Shown: positions 16,306 through 29,106, counted from the stretch's first letter. The stretch is 64,000 bases of DNA from Isoetes taiwanensis (GCA_021234155.1 JAJEKV010000051.1:5460698-5524697); one strand, 5' to 3'. Notes: generated by a model not told the origin, from the letters alone. Made by a program: numbers and translations.

Positions 16306-16424
<119 letters not shown>

Positions 16425-18321
16425 TCATTCATTTCGCAGCCCCTTCCTCACGCTATCTGCCCCTTCCATGAGGAATGATGGTCTATCCCAAAAGGTGGAT
16501 GACGCATTCCCATGCACGTCGATCATAAGGGCCTTTCACTTTATGGTGTCACCCATAATTACTAGAATTACTATATTATCTCTGTATTTCCTTATTACTA
16601 AAGAAAGAAAACCGAATTGTGAGTTAAAGGAGCTCGTTATCAACCTCCAAGACTAATATCGAGTCCCTGTAACAACGTCATGGTACAACGTGATAAGGTC
16701 CCTTGCAGTTCTCTGATTATATTCTGTGAGGACATGCGCTAGCTTACGGAGTGTTTCTGCTAGGTTCATGACCACAAAAATAGTGATATCTTACTATTGA
16801 ATGATTTCTAAGCCAAGACACCTAATACCCATTTGTTGTTTTGATGCATATTCGTTTGAAGGCTTTACCAGTTGGCTCGACCATTGAATGAGAATTTAGA
16901 ACGATTCAGAGGGTCAGAGGGCGCAACTAGTGAAAATATAAAAACATATGTGTTGTTGGTGCATATGGATTTCTTGCAATGGTTGGATTAACATATGTAG
17001 GGGTGTCTAAGCTCTCGCCTACTGATAGACGCCTTCGCAAAAATATGCACCAAAACAAAAGCGGGGTCAAGGGGGATTTAATTTCTATCAATTGTTTTCA
17101 CGCATTTTAATTAATGTCAATGTTCATTGCGTATTATTATTATATGTATAGAAAATTTTCGGGTCCAAAAACAATAGCACAAGTATTATACAACAAATAT
17201 CCAAATCATATTAAAAAAGGTGATCCAAGTGTTATATAACACATATACAAATTACATTCAAATAATATGTCTTCATAGAAATTTGAAATCATGAAAACAA
17301 TTAAAGGTTGTTCAAAATTTAATACCCATGGTTTGCAATCATCATCATCATCGTCATCATGATGGAGTATTGACACACATATCTAGCATAACAACATGGG
17401 GTTTTTCCTGTATTTTTGAACGCTTTTTGCTATGGTTTTCATGATTTGATGGGCATATTGGACGAGGCCTACATCTAGAGTGGACATACACGAGATAGTT
17501 ATTAATGGAATACTTCAATCTAGCCTCTTGTACGTTTTTATAAGCATGCAAGGGTCGATTCTTTCATTTTAGGGTTCATGGTGTGGATCCTGGCTGCGAG
17601 CAAAACCATTTGAAGCATTTGGATGTTTGAAATTGGAATAGCCAAGCAACATGCAGATTCCGGAATTGGAGCTGTAGCCTTTAGATTAGCCTTTACTTTG
17701 GAATTCCATTGTGCGTGGCATTGACAAGATCTTCTGATACTCAGCTTACTATCAAGCCTCGAAAACCAAAAGTGATTAAGATGCATCTTCAATCCTCTGT
17801 ACTAGTTTGAATGATCCATGAAAAAAGACACTTGTGGAATGCATGATCCCTGTCAAATCCAAATGTACGAGACTTGGAAATTTATGAACTTGGTAATTGC
17901 ATATGGGCAAACACATTGTTTCAGAATCCCAAGCTCCGGAATTAGAGATCGGCAATGAACAATAGCATAAAATGGAGAAGCGTCCACAACAAATGGTTCC
18001 ATAGAACTTGCCGCCATGGTGTGCAAATAGGCAGAAGATCAAGCGCATCATTACTATTGTGAGAATACATCATGCTTATTGGCGTTCTCAATACTGCATT
18101 ATATCGCCACTCTTATTGAAGCAGATAAACCTTATATGTTGCCTTATAAGCCTTATTTGCTATGTTGAATTTCTAAATAAACATATCAATAAAATGTTTG
18201 AATATGCATGTAATATCATTACAAATGTTTTTACCTTGTTTATCAATCCCTGCACAATTATCAAGGCCTCGAAGGAGCTAAGAAAATTTTGAAATAGTAC
18301 AAACCATTATATCCAACACTT
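16425..18321. other. Non-coding stretch with scattered repeat fragments
   Basis: No gene recognised. Near 17040-17090 there is AATATGCACCAAAACAAAAG followed by a G-rich and TTTAAT segment. It resembles one arm of the inverted repeat at 18322-18664, so another decayed copy of that family may lie here. A (ATC)n-like stretch is at 17338-17360. Confidence 0.4.
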
Positions 18322-18664
18322 TAAAATTAAATTCACCCTTGAACCCCCTTGGGTTTGGGTGCATATTCACATGGGGCTTGACATAGGGCAGCGGGAGCCT
18401 CTTTTATACTCCCTAAATCATATAATACATGTATCAAATCAACACCTTAGTACATTGTTTCAAACCTTATAGTATTTTGTAAGCCTCACTATATAGTACA
18501 CCCAAACTTGTATGAGCATACCGCACAAACGAGGAACACGATCTATGGTCTAGATTGAGGAATAACTTGCAAATATGCCCATCCAACAGCTTTCAATGCC
18601 CAACGTCACCCCCCATGTGAATATGCAACCAAACTAAAGGGGGTTTAATGGGGAATTTATTTTT
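18322..18664. repeat. Imperfect inverted repeat, MITE-like
   Basis: A left arm at 18322-18376 and a right arm at 18611-18664 are imperfect reverse complements. Each shares the cores GTGCATATTCACATGGGG / CCCCATGTGAATATGCA and a CCCCCTT / AAGGGGG block. About 234 bp separate them. This fits a miniature inverted-repeat element without coding capacity; no target duplication was found. Confidence 0.6.
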
Positions 18665-18919
18665 ATTGGACGTAATGGTTTAAAGGGGTTAAATCATCAT
18701 GGAATTTAGTTCTATATATTTATAACATGTTACACAAACTCACTATAACTAACACATGTAACGATACACAAGCTCATGGCATTTGGGGATTCATGCATTT
18801 ATGAGCATACGTTTTCACTGTTAACATTTTCCTCCATTGTGTGATCCATCATCTTGTGCTTGTTTATATATGATTGCATAACTTCGAATGGCATGACAAG
18901 GATATACCAGCTTGTTCAT
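18502..18919 (+). repeat. 418-bp direct repeat, copy 1
   Basis: This matches 20364-20781 closely over its whole length (for example GAGCATACCGCACAAACGAG at the start and TACCAGCTTGTTCAT at the end), with a handful of substitutions. Both copies stop at a T-rich tract. It overlaps the right arm of the MITE-like repeat. Confidence 0.9.
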
Positions 18920-19418
18920 GCTGCCCTTTTTTTTTTTTTTTTTTTGTAAACATATAATGTAGGCATTAAGCAAGCTAGGCAAGTCTAGACAATAATGTTT
19001 AACTTGTGTAAAAAGTCAGTTATAAACAACCGTATTTGGCTTAAACTGTTCTATGAGCGTATAAAGATATGGTGATGGGCTAAAAATTCTGGAACCTATA
19101 TCTAAATAGCATAAATGGAGTATTTTGGATATAAGGAGATGCATATCGATAATGATTCAGCTAAAGCCCAAATGAGGAAAAAAAAGGAAAAAAAATAGTT
19201 AAGGGCTGAAGATAGTTGAATGGGTTTACAAGGGGACAAAAAATCCCGATTTGACTAAACCTAAGGTTATAGAAACAAAGAGAATTTAGGGTTACATTCT
19301 GGCTGGCTGTATTGAATTCACGCCCAATTTTGGCGCCTCGAAACCATGGCCTTGAGCATCGGGCAGGCAAATCCAGTGGCAGGCAGCATCGAGATGCCTG
19401 CATTAAACCCTTAAGATT

Positions 19419-19817
19419 TTGGAGGCAAAAATGGCTTTATGCTGCAGTGACGTAGGGGATGAGGAAGCACATGCAGATATTGCTTTTGCTGAACAGAAAT
19501 ATTCAGAAAGAGAGGTGCGCATGTGTCATTTGGGCGCAATCACAGATCTTCAAGAATGGAGAGACAAGGCAGAGGAAGAGGGTTTGATGCCAAAAGGAGC
19601 TTTGGCGAAAATACTGGAGGACATTATGCTAAGAGGACTAGCTCCTTCAACCGTGGTAGGCAGCAAAATTTTCCACAGGGGAGCCCTTCCATGGAGCATT
19701 ACATTCCTGAAACCCAAATTGATAATGATTTTCTGCAAGAGCATGATGATCAGGTATTTCAATAAATGGGTCATTTGTTATGATAGAAGGAATAGAAATA
19801 GCAGAAATAGAGAATAG
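19419..19817 (+). other. Possible exon relic, unrecognised
   Basis: Two overlapping frames are open. One reads RMERQGRGRGFDAKRSF ... NRGRQQNFPQG, an Arg/Gly-rich composition typical of RNA-binding tails, ending at a stop near 19763. The other starts MEAKMALCCSDVGDEEAHAD. Neither gives a known domain. The segment lies between the two 418-bp repeats. Confidence 0.25.
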
Positions 19818-20363
19818 GTGAGGCCAAATGCTTGAGCTGGTCCCAATCCAATATTTGGCACTTGTGAGGTGTGATTCAATAGCCTTTAGGCATGTACGTC
19901 TACATTTTTGAGAAATATAAGCATGAGAACTTAAATGCATTGGTTTTCTGTTTTATTATGATAATGGCAAGATGATTGCTTGGTGAAGCCAAATGCATTA
20001 GGTTTCAATCCTGAAAGCATCATTAATCTCTTCCAGGATATCAAGGATTAAAAGGTCTATCTGATATAAAGAAGGAGCAGTAGCAGAGGCAATCCAATTT
20101 AATGCACTCATGTTGCTTCATGCAGTCTCTAGAATAATTATTTCTGACACCATTTGATTGGGCCGATTCTTCCAAGGTCTTGAAAACAAGCTAAAGAAGC
20201 AACTCCGTTTTCTTCATTCTCGGCATCAGAGTTAGAAGAAGAGCTAGGGCTAGATTCGTTGGTCCTTTACCATCAATTGTAGGAGGGCCTTTAAGGCATC
20301 AGATTTTTTATAGAGATCTAAATCGGGACAAAAGCTTTGTACAATATTGTAATGTTCCTCCAT

Positions 20364-20781
20364 CCAAACTTGTACGAGCATACCGCACAAACGAGGAACA
20401 TGATCTATGGTATAGATTGAGGAATAACTTGCAAATATGCCCATCCAACAGCTTTCAATGCCCAACGTCACCCCCCATGTGAATATGCACCCAAACTAAA
20501 GGGGGTTTAATGGGGAATTTATTTTTATTGGACGTAATGGTTTAAGGGGGTTAAATCATCATGGAATTTAGTTCTATGTATTCATAACATGTTACACAAA
20601 CTCAGTATAACTAACACATGTAACGATACACAAGCTCATGGCATTTGGGGATTCATGCATTTATAAGCGTACGTTTTCACTGTTAACATTTTCCTCCATT
20701 GTGTGATCCATCATCTTGTGCTTGTTTATATATGATTGCATAACTTCGAATGGCATGTCAAGGATATACCAGCTTGTTCAT
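20364..20781 (+). repeat. 418-bp direct repeat, copy 2
   Basis: Second copy of 18502-18919, same orientation. The pair could be LTRs of a small non-autonomous element or a segmental duplication. No TG...CA plus target-duplication pattern was found to decide. Confidence 0.9.
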
Positions 20782-21959
20782 TTTTTTTTTTTTTTTTTTT
20801 CATTTTTCATTTCAAACATTTTATCTGCTGATGCGTTTCTACCTCTTAAGGTTTCTCAATTTAATTGTTCTAAGTGGAGGCAAGCACTGGTAGATAATGA
20901 ATTACCATAACCAAAAAGAATAGTGGAGACATAATTGTGATGGAGTAGTCCGACACCAAAATCCCAAATTGCAGATGAGATGCCACACATTTTCTAAGCA
21001 ATCTCAACAAAGTATCCCCTCTTTTATATTCTCTCTTTCTGATGATCCTTTTGAATGAAGCAGGATCCTCAATTCCTTGAGAACAAGAAGAGATGAGAGA
21101 ATATACAGCCTCAGGATTTTTTCTCATTATAGTTACAATTTTCTATATCTATTTTTTGCCAGGAAGGGACCCGTTTTTTTCTTGTTATAATCTGCAACAG
21201 CACTACTACCCACTACATCAGATTCATCGCCATTAGAAGAATTAAAATTCCTAGGTTGTGAATTCTAGTTCCTAAACATGTGCCATACAAAGCTTCTTTG
21301 TTAAGAACCATACATCCATGTGCATTTTCCATCAGCTGGTGAACAGAACAGAAAGTGCTGCATGTATAACCATTATAATATCGAAAACCCTTGGAGAACG
21401 AAATGCAGAGAACATGAGCATCGTTTTGTAAAGATACTCATGAAATTTGAAGATAAAAAAGAGTTTGGAGATTAAAAGTGTATGCACATGCTCTATGATT
21501 GCATGTAAATTCCAAAATACTAAAAAAAAAGAAAAAAAAAAATACAGATGAAACCATGAAAAATAACAAAAGTGACTAACAAAAATACGTGCACCTTCTA
21601 AAAGTACTAAATAGTATGCCACTCAAAAATACAACTGCAAAATCATATAAAAACTTTAGTTTAAAGGTGTACAAATCTACACTTTGTGCTACTCAAAAAC
21701 ATTTGAGGTTTTGCATAAGGCTGTGAATATATCATCCTCTTTATAGAACCTTGACCATAATGTCTACCTTCAGTTTCTAGAGATGTGAAAGTCTGCAGCT
21801 TCCTCTCTACTTCCGAAATGTCCATCTTCAGCATATAAATATATAGAACTACAACTCTCTTTGTTCTTCCCAAGGTTCTATGGTCGAGCTCCAAAGTGGC
21901 CAAGTTTTGCTCATCATCCCTTGTCTTTATATTACTGCTGATTAATACTACTAACTTGG
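20782..21959. other. Non-coding stretch upstream of LINE 3
   Basis: A minus-strand ORF near 21127-20940 (MRKNPEAVYSLISSCSQGIE ...) is open for about 60 codons and rich in charged residues, but no family is recognised. The rest is AT-rich. Confidence 0.3.
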
Positions 21960-22064
21960 ATTGGAGATATTCGGTGGCGTGGCCACAGGATAGACGCTCT
22001 CGGGGTTTGGGATACATCCCGAACTATCGGAAGCAAGCAGAATATGAGGTTGCACTTGAACATG

Positions 22065-24479
22065 AGCTACAAGAGATTGATGCCCTCTATACATTGCATG
22101 ATAAGTGTGAGTGGTTGGTGAAGGCCTTACTCGCAGCAGCCAGTGAATGCTTTGCAGCAAGAAAGCCCCCGCGAAGGGACACTACGCAATTCCCTCAGAA
22201 CCCCTGGTTTGACACCGAATGTAAGGCTCTAAAGAGCCAGCTACGCCCCATTTTAGATCCACAGCTCCGGCAATAGGCCATTAGGGACTATAAGGCATTC
22301 TTAAAATCCAAAAAGCATCGGTATATTGCAGAAAATCAGCAGTGCGTGTTTGATCTGCTGATGATTGAGCCAAAAGCCTTTTGGCATAGAGTGTTGTATA
22401 AGAGGCATCAACCACCTGGCAATGTTACCTCAGACCAGTGGAGACAACGGTTGGAGGAGTTGTATGACCCCCCAGGAGCAATCGCTGAGGTACCAGATCA
22501 TGAGGAGGACATCCACCAGGGTCTTAGACATCTTGCTAATGGTAAAGCAAAGGACTTGCAGGGACTTCAGGCCGAGCTGTTGACATGGGGTGGACCAGCT
22601 TTGCTAGGGCCTTTGACAGTGATAATCAATCAGGCCATTAGAGAGGGCCTCCCACAGGAATGGATGGCTAGCAAGGTCACCCCTATTCATAAGACGGGAA
22701 GTAGGGATGACTCCACCAACTACCGTATGATCATGGTGAGCCCATTACTCGCAAAACTTCTAGCAGGTGTGCTGGAGAAGAAGTTAACGCGATGAAATTT
22801 GAGGAAACCGGAGTAACGCGCGCGGTTGGCGGATTGGTTTTCGCCCTGCCCACTCCACGATTGACCATATTTTTACCCTCAGAATTCTTATGGAAGCTAG
22901 CCGCAATGCACGACGTGACTTGTATTGCTATTTCGTGGATTTTAAGATGGCATATGATACGGTCCCTCGAGGCCTGTTGTGGCAGCACTTGCAGGAGCTA
23001 CATGTCCCACGGGACTTGCAAAATGCCATCTACAGGCTCTATGACGGAATATATGCCACTTTGTCTGCGTCAGATCACCGAGTGAGTAGCACTATAGGTG
23101 TTAAACAGGGATGTCCGTTATCTCCAATGCTTTTTGGACTCTATATTGACAAGTTGGAGACCTGGATGCAAGAACATGGAGGTGGTGGCCCACAGTTGCC
23201 AGAGGCATATACAGTAAAATAGTAATCATATTCTATTCTATTCTATTCTATTCTATTCTATTCTATTCTATTCTATTCTATTCTATTCTATTCTATTCTA
23301 TGCAGACGATGTGGGCTTATTATCCCATACATCTAGGAATATGCAGGAACATTTGGGTGCTCGGTGGATTACGTGACATAGCGGGGAATGACCGGAACCG
23401 TGAGAAAACCAAGTCTGGCGGCAATCCGTCCGTAGCAAACATGATATCCCATACTTCTATTACAGAGGACAAATGATAGATGTTGTAAGGACCTTTAAGT
23501 ATTTGGGAATCGATTTTTTTGCTAACATGCTATGGGATGACTGTGTAGAAAGAAGGGTCAGCGCGGGATGGAAAGCCCTGTATGCAATGCAGAATAGCTG
23601 TTACAAAATAGATCTCTGCGATTGGGCGCATAAAGCACACTGCTTGAGCACTCGTTGAACCGGTATTCTTTGTTAGCAAGAAACACAGGATAAGCTAGAG
23701 AGGATACAGAAGGCCTTCTTGACATACAGCCTAGGCGTCAGGGACACGGTGCCTTACCCGATTTTGCTGTATGAGACGGGTTTTTGGCCCCTGCAGCATT
23801 CTGTTATGCGCAGGCACCTTGCATATTTCCATAAGGTTGACAGAATGGATGCGTAACGTCTCCCTCCCCGGGCTCTGTTATTGGCACAAGGGCCACAACG
23901 ACTGAAGAGAGTGTGGCAGGAGCATTGTAAGGGGTGGTTCACAAGATGGTCCATAGACTATCAATAAATTATGGCTATGCCGGATATCGGGGAACAGGAG
24001 CTGCATTTGAATGAGCGATTTGCTGCCTCTCTGTGGGATGTACTCACTCTTACGAAGCCTAAAACAGAGCACTACCATACACGGGTTAATCCGTCACAGG
24101 TTAATCCGTCACTGGAACATGGCCCACACCGATATTTGAAGGCACACATCTCTACCAAGAAACGGAGAGCCATAGCTGCAATGAGGACAGGTCCCACCAT
24201 CTCAGAATTGAGACAGGCCGTTGGGGTACGGATGGAGGGCAGAGAATCCCCCGGCATGAGAGACTATGCCAGTATTGCCACATGCAGATAGTAGAAGATG
24301 AACACTATGCTCTACAGGAGTGTCCGGCATATGCACACATCCGAGCAGCTCATGCCGACCTCAGATGCTCTGAGATAGCAATTCATCAATTGTTGGCTTC
24401 GCCGATGGTTGCACGTCTTGCGTCCTACATTCTGCAAGTCTCCACCGTCAGAGAGTCCCTCACAGCACAGGGAATTTGA
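22065..24479 (+). pseudogene. LINE 3 reverse transcriptase remnant
   Basis: RT blocks occur in the right order but in at least five frames: 22065-22275, 22346-22795, 22890-23222, about 23299-23340 (YADDVGLLS), 23473-23640, and 24282-24479. The catalytic YADD survives right after a pentanucleotide tract. Between 23650 and 24280 the thumb/connection is heavily decayed. No intact product can be made. Confidence 0.8.
23229..23301 (+). repeat. (ATTCT)n expansion inside the LINE 3 RT
   Basis: About 14 to 15 pentanucleotide units run straight into TATGCAGACGAT, the codons of the YADD box. In that frame the tract reads as repeats of YSILF. Confidence 0.95.
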
Positions 24480-24626
24480 GCACCCGGATAGGGAATTTGA
24501 ACGCCTACTACAAGGGTTTTTCCTCCCACATGGGGGGTTTTTTTGTCCCAGTGCAGAGACACATTGTATAGGGCTTTTGTGGTTTTCTTTTGTGTTTGGG
24601 TACTATCTGATATATTGTATTGTGAG

Positions 24627-24657
24627 CGTCTCATAGGCCAGTTGGCCTCTGTGGACG
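24627..24657 (+). other. LINE 3 3' stem-loop
   Basis: CGTC-tcat-AGGCC-agtt-GGCCT-ctgtg-GACG. The inner stem is AGGCC/GGCCT, where LINE 2 has AGACC/GGTCT: a compensatory A-T to G-C pair change. Confidence 0.75.
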
Positions 24658-24683
24658 TTAAAATGTACTTCCTTCCTTCCTTC

Positions 24684-25308
24684 CTATTTCTGAAGGAGTC
24701 AAGTAATCATTTTATTGCTTCTTTTATTTCTCTTTTATCTGTTAACTGGAATATCTTATTGCTTTCTTGTTTCTCTTTTATTTGTTATTTTTATAGAATA
24801 GAACGCATGTACTGAATATTAGAAAAACAGATAGAGGCGCTAACAAGCAGCTAATAGACTCTACCAAAAGTAAACACTTTTCTGACATAGCTTACGTATT
24901 AAAAAACACACTTAGGCATGTACAATACAGTACATTAAGTTATCTACACAAATACATATACATATTTTATGCTAACATCCCCCTGATGACCAACATAGCT
25001 GTTTATTACATGGAAAAAATATGAAATCATCCCCCTTAACTGAGAGCAGCAGATTAAAAAAATGAAGACTTTGTGCTTCATGTGGGTAAAATTAGCTCCA
25101 GATAGAGGTTTAGTAATTCCAACTGATTCTTAGTAGAACAATAGTGAAGCTTCATTACTCCGTGCTTCAAAGGTTTGCGAACATAACATAGTTTTATCTC
25201 CAAATGCTTGATCTGCAAATGCATTTTGTAATCTTTGGCATGGGAAGTATCTCCATTATTATTACAAAACAAATGTGCTGGCGTAATCGCTCTGGCATCT
25301 TTGTATAA
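24684..25308. other. AT-rich spacer
   Basis: No gene, RNA or LTR boundary recognised between LINE 3 and the gypsy relic. Confidence 0.35.
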
Positions 25309-25740
25309 TTGGATGATCTAGAGAGAGGACACTTTGGCATCAAATGCCCTGTTTGTGCATTTTGCAAAGCAATTGGACATTATGAGGATAGATGTAGTGT
25401 GAAAAAGTATTTTGCAAGACATGAAGCAGCTAAAGCAACTGAACCAAGTGTTGCAAGCAGATTCACCCCTGAACCAAGTTCTTCTACCTCAGTAATATTT
25501 GCTACTGATCCGGTTGTATCAATCAGGTTTATGCAGGAGCTAAAGGAGCAGGAATAAATCATGGCTCTGCACACCAGGGCCATGCAAGGCACGAGATATG
25601 AAGAAAATATCCGTGGCAAATTTGAAACAAAGGTGTCCAAAGAAAAAACAAGGACGATGATCAGGTTGTACCTATCCCTCCCCATTAAAAATATGCTATA
25701 AAAGAGAAAGAGTCTGATGAGTTTGATTCTTTAATGAAAA

Positions 25741-26199
25741 ATGCAAAAAATATGTGTAGACATGCTTACACTGCTAAGAATTGCACCATTCTATAGAGAA
25801 AAGATTTTGAGTATGACCAAAGAAGAGCATGTCAATTTATCACAAGGAGAACAATTAGCTCTCACAGGTCATATTAATGAACAAATGCTAGTACAAAATG
25901 AATATGACCCAGGTGCTTTCACATGTGCAGCTAAGGTGGGCAAGAGAACACTAACTAAAGTGCTACTTGATGGAGGATCCCCTCTTAATGTCATGCCTCA
26001 TCATGTAATGAAAATGTGTGGCCTGGAAATAGACAGAAAAGCATCCGTGGTTTTAAAATCTTTCTCGAATTCAAAAATAAATCCTATAAGCATTTTAAGC
26101 AATGTTTTGATAGATGTGGAAGGCATTGTGGTTGCTGCTAACTTTGTAGTGGTTACCTTTGAAGGAATGGATGACAAGACATATATGACTTGCTTTTAG
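25741..26199 (+). pseudogene. Retroviral-type aspartic protease remnant
   Basis: Residues around LLDGGSPLNVMP occupy the catalytic DTGA/S position, followed by the flap-like and C-terminal segments (VLIDVEGIVVAANFVVV). The usual DTG is DGG here. It belongs to the RT-less gypsy relic. Confidence 0.65.
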
Positions 26200-26429
26200 G
26201 GAGGAGATGGCTTTCCACAGTGGATGCAAGACCTACTTGGTCAAATGGAGAATGCACTATATTAGATGGCAAGAGAACAATAACTCTACTCAACAAATTA
26301 GGTGAGTTTGAATCTCTCAATTTTATTGAAGAAGACTTATTGGTTCCAAATCTTTTTGGGGAATATGAAATGGCTATTGCTGTCTCCAATGCAAGTTCAG
26401 AACCATCAGCAAAGGATGATGCATCTTCA

Positions 26430-26963
26430 CAAGAAAGTTTTGCCTTCCTGTGGTTTGATGAGGGAGTCTTTAAAAAATTAAATACTGCTTCTTCTGCTGC
26501 TATTTTAAAAGACAGAAACATCAGGCTGTTGGCCAACGTTGGCAGAATACACCATAACACTACTTCAACCGTGGCTGAATACAAGGCCATTATTGCAGGG
26601 CTTCAAGAGGCCAAACACATTGGCATAACTAACATTGTCATCTTTGGTGATTCACAATTGGTTTGCAGGCAAATTTCAGGAGAATATCAAGCCAAATAGG
26701 AGGAAATGATAGCACTCAGGGACCAAACCATAGAAGAGCTTTCAGATTTCAAAAGTTGGGAGTTGCAACATGTGGCAAGAGACCTAAACAATGAGGCTGA
26801 TGCCCTTTGCAAAAGTGTTCTACTTGAACATTTGTCTGAGGGAGCAATTAGAGAAGAAGAATTGGAGGCGGAAGACCTAAGGCAATTACATCCCATCCTG
26901 GTGATCAATGCAAGCAATGAAAAGTCGGCGAGAGAGGTAAAAATAGAGAAAAATAGCCAATAA
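26430..26963 (+). pseudogene. Archaeal-type RNase H remnant
   Basis: The fold runs from FDEGVFKKLN (D position) through AEYKAIIAGL (E), GDSQLV (D) and, after a stop at 26697-26699, HVARDLNNEADALC (D). It would degrade the RNA of RNA:DNA hybrids during retrotransposition. The stop makes it defective. Confidence 0.7.
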
Positions 26964-27045
26964 AGAATTGTATATGTTGGAGATCTATTCAAAAAGGAAG
27001 ATGAAGGTAAGGTCACTCAAATTTTAGAGAAATGGAAGGACATTT

Positions 27046-28050
27046 TTGGCTAGGATTACAAAGAACTACTTGGTGTTGTCAAAAAAGTCTGTGAGTTTGA
27101 AACAAATATTAAAGAAAATGTACTTTTGCCCTACTCTTTTCAAAGATTGCTATGAAAAGATTAGAAGTTGTCACAAATGTCAAATATTTGGCAGAAGAGT
27201 CTTACAACCAACTCCTCTCACTGCCATAACTTCCCCTGGACCATTCCAAGTTTGGGGGTTGGACATTCCATCCTCTTATGCACAACATGAATATGTACTT
27301 GTGACCACAGACTATTTCACCAAATGGGATGAGGTAGCACCATTGAGGCAAGCAATTCTCTAACTACAACAAGGTTTCTACATGAGAACATATGTGCCAT
27401 GTTTGGTATCCCTCTCAAATTGATATCTGACAGAGGTATTCAATTCATCATGGAGGTCATTCGCACATGGCTAACCACTCTTAAAGTCAAGCACGTAAAA
27501 AGCTCTTCTCATTACCCCCAAGGGAATGGTCAGGCTGAATCCACCAATAAAGTCCTCAAATCAATTATGCAGAAGACTATAAGCATATCCAAAAGAGATT
27601 GGCATGTCAGGCTACATGATGCATTATGGGCCTACAGGACTACTATCAAAACAACCACCACGCACACACCTTTCAGCCTTGTATATGTCATAGAATCAGT
27701 TGTACCAATAGAGCTTGAACTACCATCTCTAAGGCTGGCACACAAAATAAACTTGGAAATGGAAGAGGCACTTAAAGATAGATTTGTCAGGTTGTTGCAA
27801 TAGGAGGAACACAGATTTGTCAGGGCACTCTCAAGGATGGTGAACTAGTGCTAAAATGGAACAAAGCCAAAGAGAAAGTAGCCAGCAAGTTTGAGAATTT
27901 GTGGGAAGGACCTTTTTAAGTTGTTGGTGCAACATGCAAAGATTCTTACTGGCTGAGGTCACTTGTAGATGGAAATGAGCTGCTCAACCCTATCAACATT
28001 TTGCACCCAAAGAGGTATTGGCAACAACATGTTGCTTTAGTCTTATTTGA
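27046..28050 (+). pseudogene. Gypsy integrase remnant
   Basis: Zinc-binding CxxC (CHKCQIFGRR), then the DDE core: LDIPSS...DYFTKW, LISDRGIQF, QGNGQAESTNKV. Then a C-terminal region (WNKAKEKVASKFENLWEGPF). Stops near 27361 and 27802 break it. Confidence 0.8.
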
Positions 28051-28060
28051 ATAAATGTGC

Positions 28061-29106
28061 AGTAGGATTAATCATTAGGCTGCAGTAGGTTAGTTCTTTT
28101 TTCAACTAGTTTAAAATAGCTTAAGTAGCGAGCAGACTAAAATCTTATTTACTTCAGTAAAAGTTGGTGTATTTCAGTACAAAAGGGACTAAGCAACTTT
28201 TCAAGTGAACACAAATGTGCAGGATCAGAAATCATTTGAGAACAGTACGCAAGAAAGTCAAATCCAAGGATTCAAGCTTAACAAACACTTAGTTTCCATG
28301 CAGGAGCATCTGCCATGCATTTTGTTATGCATTATTCTCATCCACCTTCCCAATTCATCTCATCAAGTTGCTGACATCCCTACCATAACAGCAACTCAAG
28401 GTTTTGCTAACAAACTCTTGTCATTTGCAGAATCATCACCAAAGAACTTCCATAGTCATCAGTTCATGAGTTGGCCAGAATTCATTCGGACTCTCTTCCT
28501 TTCTTACAATTTCATGCACTAAATCAAACTGCCTTCACAATTCCACAGGGCAGTATCAATGCACTAATATTTATGCTTACTTGTCATGCAGGTTTATCAG
28601 TCATGCCATTATCATCCTTCATATGTTGCCCATTACCATACAGACTTGGCTCTTTTTCCACACAAAATACCTATGTTGCCTATCACCTTCCCATCTAAGG
28701 CAACTATATGGAGTTGGCAAATGGAGATACTTTATAGCCCTAAGAGGCTGGAAGACCAGCCTGCTTTCTTTTTTTAGCATGATGCTGCCACCACTTGGCA
28801 GCATAGAAGAGCAATTCACACATCATGTTTGCTGAAGACTTCTAGAAGAAGACCCAAAGCAAGGACTCTCATTTGAGCATCATAAAAAGGACAAAGGATA
28901 AAGTTGCATATGTGGAAGCTCAAAGTCAACATGGGAAGACTCTTGACAAGACCAAGTTTGGATGACCCCTCTAAAGTAAACTTTTAGCTCAATGCAAGTT
29001 CTTGGCATAATTCATGTTTGGCTACATCCCTTGGCTCCATCCATCCCATTTGTTTTGCCCCATAGACCCTCATCATCTCCCTAATCCAAGTTGGCCAAGA
29101 TCTTTC
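28061..29106. other. Region downstream of the gypsy relic
   Basis: No recognisable protein. It may contain the 3' end or LTR of the relic, but no matching upstream copy lies in the window to prove it. Confidence 0.3.

Larger units (their letters stand above)
21960..24683 (+). mobile_element. LINE 3: 5'-truncated non-LTR retrotransposon
   Basis: The copy begins between endonuclease and RT (NPWFDTECKALKSQL). It runs through RT blocks (ANGKAKDLQGLQAELLTWGG, VTPIHKTGSRDDSTNYRMI, FVDFKMAYDTVPRGL, GVKQGCPLSPMLFGLYIDKL), a microsatellite-disrupted YADD region, a thumb (VRTFKYLGIDF), and a C-terminal MQIVEDEHYALQECPAY motif. It ends in the shared 3' stem-loop and a (CTTC)n tail at about 24667-24683. 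Codon choice and sequence are distinct from LINE 1/2, so it is a separate subfamily. Many frameshifts and stops are present. The 5' end is approximate. Confidence 0.82.
25309..28060 (+). mobile_element. Ty3/gypsy relic lacking reverse transcriptase (Tat-like)
   Basis: In order: a gag CCHC zinc knuckle (CAFCKAIGHYEDRC), an aspartic-protease-like domain (VLLDGGSPLNVMP, then LLGRRWLST), an archaeal/plant-type RNase H (VAEYKAIIAGLQEAKH, VIFGDSQLVCRQISGEY, HVARDLNNEADALCKS), and an integrase core (CHKCQ, DYFTKW, LISDRG, GNGQAESTNKVLKSI) with its C-terminal KFENLWEGPF. No RT lies between protease and RNase H. The second, archaeal-type RNase H is characteristic of the Tat lineage. Frameshifts and stops interrupt every domain, and LTR borders were not found. 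Confidence 0.75.

Noticed and set aside
17338-17360. ATC-rich stretch as a CRISPR-like or regulatory array.
   Set aside because: Simple trinucleotide repeat; no spacer structure.
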